Below are positions 1 to 5,014 of a DNA stretch of 6,006 bases, piece after piece (position 1 is the first letter of the stretch; every line of letters starts with the position of its first letter). Below the pieces are notes generated by a model, which worked only from the letters and a program-made list of their open reading frames with translations, did not search any database and was not told the origin of the DNA. The position numbers and the translations under genes were made by a program. Location of the stretch: NCBI GenBank assembly GCA_021821185.1, contig JAKACU010000115.1:1-6006 (forward strand), written 5' to 3'. The stretch comes from Bacillota bacterium (GTDB lineage Bacteria > Bacillota > Bacilli > Alicyclobacillales > SLC66).

Positions 1-103
1 CTTAAGAAGTAAATTGTGTCGCCACAAGTGGAAGGTAAATCCTAAATAACGGATTGTCAGGTTGGTATTTGTCTCAACGGTTAATTAATCTATTCCTACT
101 ATT

Positions 104-133
104 ATAATACACTCAAAAAAACGCGAAAGTCAA
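104..133 (-). promoter_or_regulatory. candidate sigma-A promoter reading leftwards out of the window
   Basis: On the minus strand a TTGACT hexamer (128-133) is followed after 18 bases by TATTAT (104-109). An overlapping TATAAT lies at 101-106, but its spacer would be 21 bases. It would drive a gene beyond the left edge. No ATG is present on the minus strand between here and position 1, so any such gene has a leader of roughly 95 bases or more. The stretch 1-231 has no other gene-like content and is AT-rich. Confidence 0.4.
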
Positions 134-139
134 GCAATT

Positions 140-170
140 GTAAACATGAGCAATTTGCGTTATTGTTTAC
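140..170. promoter_or_regulatory. inverted repeat, possible operator upstream of the leftward promoter
   Basis: GTAAACA (140-146) and TGTTTAC (164-170) are perfect 7-base inverted arms separated by 17 bases. The arm centres are 24 bases apart, which suits a dimeric DNA-binding protein contacting one face of the helix. The repeat sits just upstream of the -35 hexamer of the leftward promoter candidate, a position typical of an activator or repressor site. The binding protein is unknown. Confidence 0.35.
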
Positions 171-212
171 CTCATCAATCAGCAATTTTCTATACCGTTG
201 CCATCGTGCGCG

Positions 213-233
213 GACCACCATACTGAGGTGGTC
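213..233 (-). terminator. hairpin at the end of the membrane protein gene, possible weak terminator
   Basis: GACCACC (213-219), a 7-base loop and GGTGGTC (227-233) form a perfect 7-bp stem. It overlaps the TGA stop codon of the minus-strand membrane protein gene. No T-run follows on the minus strand, so this is not a canonical intrinsic terminator. It may stabilise the 3' end of the mRNA instead. Confidence 0.3.
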
Positions 234-591
234 ACCCGAAGTTTCGCAGATACAGATTTGACGCAAGAAAAGAGAGGACTCCCGCGATCAATGTGAAGAA
301 GAGACCATGTGGCACAGAAAATGCCTGCGCAAAAATCGCAGTACTTAGCATAATCCAGAAACCCACAGCCATCGACTTGAGTCTAACCTGTCGCAAGCGC
401 TCATCCTTGTGGGAAGAACGCCCGTCGCGAATGGAGACTGCGGCGGCCAGAAGCACACTTAAGACAGCGACAACAACAAGGATAACAGACATCCAGTCTC
501 GTGTATTTTTTATAAAAATTACCAGGGAAATAATGAGCAAAACTCCCCCAATCCAGACCCATCGTCCCCAACGTCTGTACCAACCCACCAT
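232..591 (-). CDS. four-helix membrane protein, DUF2178-like, partner of the XRE regulator
   Basis: This is a 119-residue integral membrane protein of unknown biochemical role. Hydrophobic segments at about residues 11-27, 34-53, 73-91 and 97-115 suggest two helical hairpins. They are joined by a charged, probably cytoplasmic loop at 54-72 that contains DERLRQVRLKS. A DER-x-x-x-(I/V)-R-x-K sequence just before the third helix is typical of the small membrane proteins (DUF2178 and relatives) encoded directly after short XRE regulators; the family name is from memory and was not searched. The ATG at 591 was chosen because an AAAGGG ribosome site precedes it and it starts four bases after the stop of the XRE gene. 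An upstream ATG at 639 would give 135 residues but overlaps that gene. The pair is surely cotranscribed. In known pairs the membrane protein is thought to influence the regulator, but nothing here shows the signal. Confidence 0.8.
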   Translation of the reverse strand: MVGWYRRWGRWVWIGGVLLIISLVIFIKNTRDWMSVILVVVAVLSVLLAAAVSIRDGRSSHKDERLRQVRLKSMAVGFWIMLSTAIFAQAFSVPHGLFFTLIAGVLSFLASNLYLRNFG

Positions 592-595
592 GCGT

Positions 596-808
596 TCACC
601 CTTTTGATTTGTCTGTATCGTCCAGCCAAAAAATATCATTAACGCTCATGTTGAATATTTCAGATAGTTTAAGTGCAAGTGAAAGCGAGGGTATGTATCG
701 TCCCTTTTCAGCAAAAATGATCGTTTGACGAGTGACGCCGATCCGATCCGCCAGTTGTTGTTGCGTCCAATTATATTCTTGACGCAATTTCCGCAAACAG
801 TTTTGCAT
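596..808 (-). CDS. short XRE-family HTH transcriptional regulator
   Basis: This 70-residue protein is almost entirely a Cro/C1-type helix-turn-helix domain. It begins with an LRKLRQEYNWTQQQLAD-type helix 1-2, and the recognition part GVTRQTIIFAEKG lies at about residues 24-36. The tail ..PSLSLALKLSEIFNMSVNDIF is the usual helix 4-5 of the 65-70-residue class that contains only a DNA-binding domain. It probably binds as a dimer and regulates its own promoter and that of the membrane protein four bases downstream. The ATG at 808 has only a weak purine stretch (GGGGA) about eight bases upstream. The gene starts 99 bases after the end of the broken exporter remnant on the same strand. A palindrome at 844-862 could be its operator. 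No effector domain is present, so any signal must come from a partner, plausibly the membrane protein. Confidence 0.9.
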   Translation of the reverse strand: MQNCLRKLRQEYNWTQQQLADRIGVTRQTIIFAEKGRYIPSLSLALKLSEIFNMSVNDIFWLDDTDKSKG

Positions 809-843
809 TGGTCTTATCCCCAGGATTTCTGAACGATCCGTCT

Positions 844-862
844 GTGACTACCTATGTAGCAC
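844..862. promoter_or_regulatory. palindrome upstream of the XRE gene, candidate autoregulatory operator
   Basis: CTAC (848-851) and GTAG (856-859) flank CTAT and are extended by GTG (844-846) and CAC (860-862), with one unpaired base at 847. The element lies 36-54 bases upstream of the XRE start codon, where such repressors commonly bind. No clear -10/-35 pair was found around it, so the assignment rests on position and symmetry alone. Confidence 0.3.
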
Positions 863-907
863 CACCTTATCATTCATGAGCTATTTTTTCTAGTAACATC
901 ACGACAT

Positions 908-1480
908 TCACTGGCTCCGCCCAGACGAACTGTGAACATCATCAATTACCCCAGTTTCGCCGTCAAGAAAAGTGTAAATGCGTCCGAAAGCGATCAGTGT
1001 ACCACGAAAGATTGCCATAAATCCCGTCATGCTCGCAGTTGGTCCGTAAATCTGGCTTAAATACTGTGTGATGGCAATCACGGTGCCAAGACTCACGCGA
1101 TCATGCATGACCATCCATGCTCCAATGGCGTATATGGCGGCAGGCCCCCACGAAGATACAACCCCTGTCAAGACAGCGACAAGTTGTCCCAGTATCGAAC
1201 GTGCCACCATGGCTTGCTGCAAATCTAAAGCAAGCCTGTCGAAGCTGTGAGACGGGTCGGTTATCACTTTATTTTCATTCGACCCAAAATAAATTTGAAT
1301 GAATTGATTGGTTTCAGCTAGTGCATTTTGATATCGACTAACCACGCGCGCCCGAAAACGGCCAATGTGCCACCCAACAACAAATTGTAATGGAACAAAT
1401 GCGCAAGCGATGGATGCCAGCAGGATATTTAAACGAAACATGAAAATAGTTGCGCCGAGAATAAAGAATTCCGCGAACTC
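908..1480 (-). pseudogene. remnant of an ABC exporter membrane domain (TM3-TM6), fused to the maturase
   Basis: This is the C-terminal part of the chimeric reading frame, about residues 433-622. It shows the profile of a type IV ABC exporter membrane domain. A helix FFILGATIFMFRL is followed by a helix with a FVPLQFVVG segment. After it come the intracellular loop with RFRARVVSRYQNALAETNQF, a long hydrophobic pair (QLVAVLTGVVSSWGPAAIYA) and the last helix, ending GRIYTFLDG. Full-length half-exporters are about 580 residues and begin with two further helices. They continue from the FLD linker into a nucleotide-binding domain of about 230 residues with Walker A. Both ends are missing here, and the frame closes at a TGA about 13 residues after FLDG. 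The fragment therefore cannot hydrolyse ATP or transport by itself. The simplest reading is that deletions removed the exporter of this cluster and joined its middle to the maturase gene. Confidence 0.75.
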
Positions 1481-2776
1481 TGTTGATATGGCCCAAGAAC
1501 AAGATGAGTCGTTTCGTGTTTGCACCGAGATAGATCGCGCGTAACATCCACGGCATTCGTTCAAATGAGGACACTTTTGGTCACAATCGGAACCTGGGGA
1601 GCGCAAATCATGCATAAAATTCATTTGCTCTTGGCGAAACACCTCGTGTACACTCTGCTGTGCGAGATCCCCCATAACCATGACTTCTTCAGGAAACATA
1701 ACGCACGGTCGAACCTTGCCCGTAGGACTTAACACAACGGAGCGATAGCCAGCGCCGCAATTCCCTATATCGGCTAACGCTTTTAGGGTAGATTCCGAAT
1801 GTCGGCTAACGAATTCAGGGAACTCCGAAGGCAACCTCTTGGCTAGATTCTGCAGATACTTGCCTTGTTCTTCTGTATATTGCAGATTAAGTCCATTGGC
1901 TCTGCCCAGTTGCTGAACTTGTGCAAAGGCAAACCAATCGACACCTAACGATTTAGCCAATTGCAACGTTTCTTCAACATATTGCAGGGTGTCAGGTAAG
2001 ACATTCATGGCCGCCCTCACTCGTAATGATGCTGCTTTTAACCTTTTGATGGTTTCCACCGCGCGTTCGAATGAGCGAGAAGTCACCCTCACCTTTTGGT
2101 GAATTTCAGCATTGGGGCCGTCCAAATCAATTTGAACTGTAACGTGATCCTTATACCTTGCCACTTGATCTACATGGCGCTGTGTCCACAATACCCCATT
2201 AGACACAACCGCGAAATTCTCGAATTCCCGTCCCACGAAATCCACAATATCTAAGAAATCAGGATGCATAAGAGGTTCACCGCCGGTCAGCTCGACGATA
2301 CGAACACCGATTCTCTTTAACTGGATCAGGATTTCGAGCAACTTCCCCGTTTCCATTCGCGGGAATTTAGTAGGTCCACTTCCACGATAGCAGTGTACAC
2401 ATTCAAGATTACAATCCTTGGTGAGTTCGACCATCACATGTAGTGGAAAATAGTAATCTGGGTCTCCGGTCTCTTGAATGACTTGATGAGTTGGCTGTTC
2501 GCATTCCTTAACTAGCTCTGATGCTAGCGCATCCGCCAGAAACTCTGAAACATCTTGCTCAATACAGGATGGTTCTGTGGAGAACATTGACGCAAGCTCT
2601 TGAACCAAATCCCCAGTCGTGCGAGTGCCATCGCATAACCGCAAAATGGTGCTTGCAGTTTTATTGACCGTGAATAAATTCGGATCATTCAATGAAGATG
2701 CCGAACCCACCAAAAGAGATGCCCCGTCCGGCGTAGAGTGGAGTCTTGTTTCATCAGCCAACGCATAATACTTCAT
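908..2776 (-). CDS. AlbA-like radical SAM/SPASM sactipeptide maturase fused in frame to a truncated ABC exporter membrane domain
   Basis: This 622-residue chimera has three parts. Residues 1-92 resemble a PqqD-like RiPP recognition element, which binds the precursor leader. Residues about 112-330 are a radical SAM domain: the 4Fe-4S motif C122-x3-C126-x2-C129 and the GGEP motif at 165-168 bind the cluster and S-adenosylmethionine. Residues 340-426 are a SPASM domain with seven cysteines (340, 358, 398, 402, 408, 411, 426) for auxiliary clusters. Its stretches NCGAGYRSVVLSP, VRPCVMFP and CSWA closely match my memory of B. subtilis AlbA, which forms the thioether bridges of subtilosin. AlbA is about 448 residues and ends some 16 residues after CSWA. 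Here the sequence switches at about residue 431 to an ABC exporter TM3-TM6 fragment without an ATPase. The ATG at 2776 is preceded by GGAGGTG (2782-2788); an upstream in-frame start at 2848 lies inside the precursor gene. Crosslinking activity is plausible because all motif cysteines remain, but the fusion may impair folding. Confidence 0.88.
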   Translation of the reverse strand: MKYYALADETRLHSTPDGASLLVGSASSLNDPNLFTVNKTASTILRLCDGTRTTGDLVQELASMFSTEPSCIEQDVSEFLADALASELVKECEQPTHQVIQETGDPDYYFPLHVMVELTKDCNLECVHCYRGSGPTKFPRMETGKLLEILIQLKRIGVRIVELTGGEPLMHPDFLDIVDFVGREFENFAVVSNGVLWTQRHVDQVARYKDHVTVQIDLDGPNAEIHQKVRVTSRSFERAVETIKRLKAASLRVRAAMNVLPDTLQYVEETLQLAKSLGVDWFAFAQVQQLGRANGLNLQYTEEQGKYLQNLAKRLPSEFPEFVSRHSESTLKALADIGNCGAGYRSVVLSPTGKVRPCVMFPEEVMVMGDLAQQSVHEVFRQEQMNFMHDLRSPGSDCDQKCPHLNECRGCYARSISVQTRNDSSCSWAISTEFAEFFILGATIFMFRLNILLASIACAFVPLQFVVGWHIGRFRARVVSRYQNALAETNQFIQIYFGSNENKVITDPSHSFDRLALDLQQAMVARSILGQLVAVLTGVVSSWGPAAIYAIGAWMVMHDRVSLGTVIAITQYLSQIYGPTASMTGFMAIFRGTLIAFGRIYTFLDGETGVIDDVHSSSGRSQ

Positions 2777-2844
2777 GGCTACACCTCCAGTAATGAATTG
2801 TCTAAGAATAATCAAACCCGAAGAGCCCGAGGGGCGAAGGACGG

Positions 2845-2976
2845 TCAACCCAACAGACCGACTAATCCTTCCACATCAATCAGTTCGATGTCAAAAACAC
2901 AAAGAGCACAAAGTGCGCAGGAACTGCAACTTGAAGACGGTGCCGTACGCTCAAGGATACGCGGCTTTTGAAACAT
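2845..2976 (-). CDS. subtilosin-like sactipeptide precursor peptide, four cysteines
   Basis: This 43-residue peptide starts at ATG 2976 behind a near-perfect ribosome site (AAAGGAGGTGG, 2981-2991). It lies 68 bases upstream of the maturase start and on the same strand. Residues 17-26 read CSSCALCALC and the end is GLVGLLG. Mature subtilosin A (from memory) has cysteines at 4, 7 and 13 within CATCSIGAAC and ends GLFGLWG. Here C17, C20 and C26 repeat those spacings exactly, and C23 is an additional cysteine. The downstream stretch is five residues shorter than in subtilosin. If the leader is cut after E9, as subtilosin is cut after a glutamate, the product would be 34 residues, against 35. The terminal glycine is compatible with head-to-tail cyclisation. 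The peptide should be crosslinked by the adjacent AlbA-like enzyme and act as a bacteriocin. The cut site, ring topology and activity are inference. Confidence 0.85.
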   Translation of the reverse strand: MFQKPRILERTAPSSSCSSCALCALCVFDIELIDVEGLVGLLG

Positions 2977-3048
2977 ATTTCCACCTCCTTTCGTTTGAGC
3001 GTAAAAAAATGGTGCTAATCATGCTCGCCCCTCGTGACTTCGTAGTCT

Positions 3049-3077
3049 ATTAAACAGATTCTTCAGTAGAATGTCTG
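3049..3077 (-). promoter_or_regulatory. candidate promoter of the precursor-maturase operon
   Basis: On the minus strand CAGACA (3072-3077) and TTTAAT (3049-3054) are spaced by exactly 17 bases and match the sigma-A hexamers at 4 and 5 of 6 positions. This would start a transcript with a leader of roughly 65 bases before the precursor ATG. A small inverted repeat, TACCC (3078-3082) and GGGTA (3089-3093), abuts the -35 hexamer upstream and could be a regulator site. Another weak -10-like TAAAAT lies farther upstream, so the choice is tentative. Confidence 0.4.
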
Positions 3078-3130
3078 TACCCCAAACAGGGTATTTTATC
3101 CTTATTAAACTTTGATTGGTGGATGACATA

Positions 3131-3159
3131 TTGACTTTTCCAAGCGTATCCTTTATCTT
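3131..3159 (+). promoter_or_regulatory. sigma-A-like promoter of the plus-strand immunity/transport operon
   Basis: TTGACT (3131-3136) and TATCTT (3154-3159) are separated by 17 bases and match consensus at 5 and 4 of 6 positions. Transcription would begin near 3166, giving a leader of about 47 bases before the AlbB-like start at 3213. It is back to back with the precursor promoter candidate (-35 boxes about 54 bases apart), so one protein bound between them could control both directions. Confidence 0.55.
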
Positions 3160-3162
3160 GAT

Positions 3163-3178
3163 GTTAAGTATACATAAC
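3163..3178. promoter_or_regulatory. 16-base palindrome over the predicted transcription start, candidate operator
   Basis: GTTA (3163-3166), GTATAC (3168-3173) and TAAC (3175-3178) form a palindrome interrupted only by an A on each side (3167 and 3174). It begins four bases after the -10 hexamer and covers the expected start of transcription, a classic repressor position. Candidate binders in the window are the XRE protein and the PAS-LuxR protein, but no link is shown. Confidence 0.4.
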
Positions 3179-3212
3179 AGTAATTAATTCCTATTTCAAG
3201 GAGTGTGCGCGT

Positions 3213-3365
3213 GTGCCCAAAAAATCAACAATGATCCTTCGCGTGTTCATCATTGCCTTGTCTGTGATGTTTGCAGTGATCCATCATTCCAATCCGACGG
3301 ACGTTCTGATCTGGTCGTCGGTAGCCGTCCTGCTCCTGCTATCGCTGTTTATTCGGAGGAGGTAA
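3213..3365 (+). CDS. AlbB-like small membrane protein (50 residues)
   Basis: A GTG start at 3213 follows an AAGGAG ribosome site (3198-3203) with nine bases between them. The 50-residue product has a basic N-terminus (PKKS), a hydrophobic segment at about residues 8-23, a short polar turn HHSNPTD (24-30), a second hydrophobic segment at about 31-46 and a basic end FIRRR. That is a helical hairpin with both ends predicted inside. Size, topology and position directly before an ABC ATPase gene match AlbB of the subtilosin cluster (about 53 residues, two helices), which contributes to self-immunity. Sequence identity is low, so the assignment rests on architecture and context. The stop TAA lies four bases before the next start, and the GGAGGAGG ribosome site of the ATPase gene (3355-3362) is inside this gene, implying tight coupling. 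An internal ATG at 3231 has no good ribosome site. Confidence 0.7.
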   Translation: MPKKSTMILRVFIIALSVMFAVIHHSNPTDVLIWSSVAVLLLLSLFIRRR

Positions 3366-3368
3366 GTC

Positions 3369-4271
3369 ATGTCGATCGTGTGCAAAAACCTTACATACCG
3401 GCATGGTCATTCCGCACTGGCGTTATTTTCGAACCTTGATTTCACGATCTGTCCAGGAACGATCAACGCGATTCTAGGTCCAAATGGATCGGGGAAAACC
3501 ACGTTAATCAAACTTATGTCGGGTATTCGAAATCCTGTGCAAGGAACGATCACCATCGGAACCTTGGGTTCCCCGCATCAAACAGACGTACGGCACACGG
3601 TGGCAACCACTTTTGATAAGGATGGATTATATGCTCGACTGACCGGATGGGAAAATCTTTTTTTCTTTGGGCGACTCTATGGCCTTTCAAAGCGTCATGT
3701 CAAGACACAGGCAGAAGGGTGGTTGAGCCGCTGGGAATTGTCTGCGGTAATGAAAACACCAATAAGCACATGGTCAAAGGGAATGAGACAAAAACTGGCG
3801 CTCATCCGCTCTTTACTCGCAGACGCCAGTGTCTTGATTTTCGATGAATCATGGACTGGGCTCAGCGAAGATGCCCGAGGTGAATTTCTCAGTCACCTCA
3901 CGACTTGCGCCAAACAGGGAAAGACCATTTTATTTTCCTCACACGACTTAACGGAAGTCGTTCATTTTGCGCAACATCTGTATGTACTCCACCAGGGTCG
4001 TCTCCTGTTTGAAGGCCCTACCGAGAAAATCTTATCACCCCGTTTGCTCATTTCGTTTGAACCTGGATGCACACTGCCTGATGCAGATGATCTGAAGCTC
4101 CCTTATCCCGCTTATCTGGAAAACAGCCAGCTCATCATCCCCTCCATCTCAGAAACCGAAGTGGCTGATATCATCAAATACATTGTGAATACGGGCTATC
4201 GAATTTTCACGGTGCAATACGAAAAGGGTCTGGAATCGAATCTGAAAAGACTGCTGGAAACGGAGGAATGA
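3369..4271 (+). CDS. ABC transporter ATP-binding protein, AlbC/BcrA type, peptide export or immunity
   Basis: This 300-residue ATPase powers the membrane partner encoded immediately downstream. Visible motifs are Walker A GPNGSGKT (37-44), a D-loop region after Walker B VLIFDE (155-160), the signature WSKGMRQ (135-141, in place of LSGGQ) and the switch histidine in SSHDL (H192). LTGWENL (91-97) is typical of the NatA/BcrA drug- and peptide-resistance class. A C-terminal extension of about 90 residues follows a LxGRLLFEG strand. Oddities are the lack of a clear Q-loop glutamine (FDKDGLYARLTG instead) and DES in place of DEP after Walker B. Both occur in some relatives, so they do not prove inactivity. 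The start at 3369 follows GGAGGAGG, and the stop overlaps the permease ATG at 4268. It is longer than B. subtilis AlbC (about 239 residues). A role in self-protection against or export of the sactipeptide is inferred from position. Confidence 0.88.
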   Translation: MSIVCKNLTYRHGHSALALFSNLDFTICPGTINAILGPNGSGKTTLIKLMSGIRNPVQGTITIGTLGSPHQTDVRHTVATTFDKDGLYARLTGWENLFFFGRLYGLSKRHVKTQAEGWLSRWELSAVMKTPISTWSKGMRQKLALIRSLLADASVLIFDESWTGLSEDARGEFLSHLTTCAKQGKTILFSSHDLTEVVHFAQHLYVLHQGRLLFEGPTEKILSPRLLISFEPGCTLPDADDLKLPYPAYLENSQLIIPSISETEVADIIKYIVNTGYRIFTVQYEKGLESNLKRLLETEE

Positions 4272-4273
4272 TA

Positions 4274-4972
4274 GTGAAAAATGCAGGGCCCTTGTGGCTG
4301 GAATTCTTGATTAAGGAATCCCGAGAGTTGTTCCGAACGCGATTTTACTGGAGATTGGTCATGGTCATTTTCATCTTGGGTGTTCTGGTGCCTGCAGAGA
4401 TTTCTGCAGAACTAACCGGAACGACCGTCCTGCTTCTGTATGGTATCCTCGGTCCTATGTTTTTTAGTCTTGTCATTTGCGCCGATTTTTTTGCGGGTGA
4501 ACGTGAACGCGAAACATTGGACACTCTGCTCGCCTTGCCCATCTCGCGATGGAATCTCTTTCTTGGCAAGACTTTTGCGGCAAGTTTTCTAAGCACGATA
4601 TGCGTATGGGCGACTATCGTGGTATTTTCCGTTCTTAAAGCTTTCGTTCTGAGCACCTCACTGACCCATGAAGGAACGGCCCTCTTTGGAACGATGGTTC
4701 TGTCGATTTTGGCAGCGATTGGCGCCAGCACTCTCGGCAACCTGATCTCCTGGGGATCCACAGACGTCCGCACAGCACAGACGACGGCCATGTTGCCCTT
4801 TTTATTCGCGGCAGTGGGTTTGCCTTTTTTCATACTCCATGTCCTGCCAAAGGAATGGCTGCAGGCCATCGGGTCATCGCCTACCAATGAATTCATCTTC
4901 TATACTGTGCTCAGCGTTATTGTATTTGATGGAATTGTCGGAGGCGTCGCTCGGCGCATGTTCCCCTCATAA
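4274..4972 (+). CDS. ABC-2 type permease, AlbD-position partner of the ATPase
   Basis: This 232-residue membrane protein has about six hydrophobic helices (near residues 25-40, 50-70, 102-120, 138-160, 170-190 and 206-224). The cytoplasmic segment after the second helix reads FFAGERERETLDTLLALPIS. That motif is the coupling region of ABC-2 permeases of the NatB/gliding-motility class and touches the ATPase. GTG 4274 is preferred because GGAGG (4262-4266) lies seven bases upstream. The ATG at 4268 overlaps the ATPase stop but leaves only one base after GGAGG; using it adds two residues. It presumably forms a 2+2 transporter with the upstream ATPase. B. subtilis AlbD, in the same gene order, is about 436 residues, so this is equivalent in position and type but much shorter. 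Substrate (mature sactipeptide) is inferred from context. Confidence 0.85.
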   Translation: MKNAGPLWLEFLIKESRELFRTRFYWRLVMVIFILGVLVPAEISAELTGTTVLLLYGILGPMFFSLVICADFFAGERERETLDTLLALPISRWNLFLGKTFAASFLSTICVWATIVVFSVLKAFVLSTSLTHEGTALFGTMVLSILAAIGASTLGNLISWGSTDVRTAQTTAMLPFLFAAVGLPFFILHVLPKEWLQAIGSSPTNEFIFYTVLSVIVFDGIVGGVARRMFPS

Positions 4973-5014
4973 TGAAGCGTCCATAAGAAAACGGTGCAAA
5001 AGGCGGGTCGGAAT

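Noticed and set aside
1338..1574. 78-codon minus-strand frame across the maturase-exporter junction
   Set aside because: Examined as a possible frameshifted part of the exporter or the maturase tail. Its translation shows neither, so the junction is in frame and this is a shadow.
2790..2844. GC-rich partial hairpin between the precursor and maturase genes (possible attenuator)
   Set aside because: Only a 4-bp stem (GCCC/GGGC) with a three-base loop can be drawn reliably, and the T-richness after it is interrupted. A leaky terminator here would make sense biologically but is not supported.
3019..3129. 36-codon minus-strand frame upstream of the precursor gene (starts MSSTNQSLIR)
   Set aside because: Only a weak GGAAAAG purine stretch precedes its ATG, it has no RiPP-like features, and it overlaps the better-supported promoter candidate of the precursor operon.
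4345..4896. 183-codon minus-strand frame opposite the permease gene
   Set aside because: It is rich in Arg, Lys, Ser and Thr with no family resemblance and lies fully antisense to a well-supported permease; it is a shadow frame.
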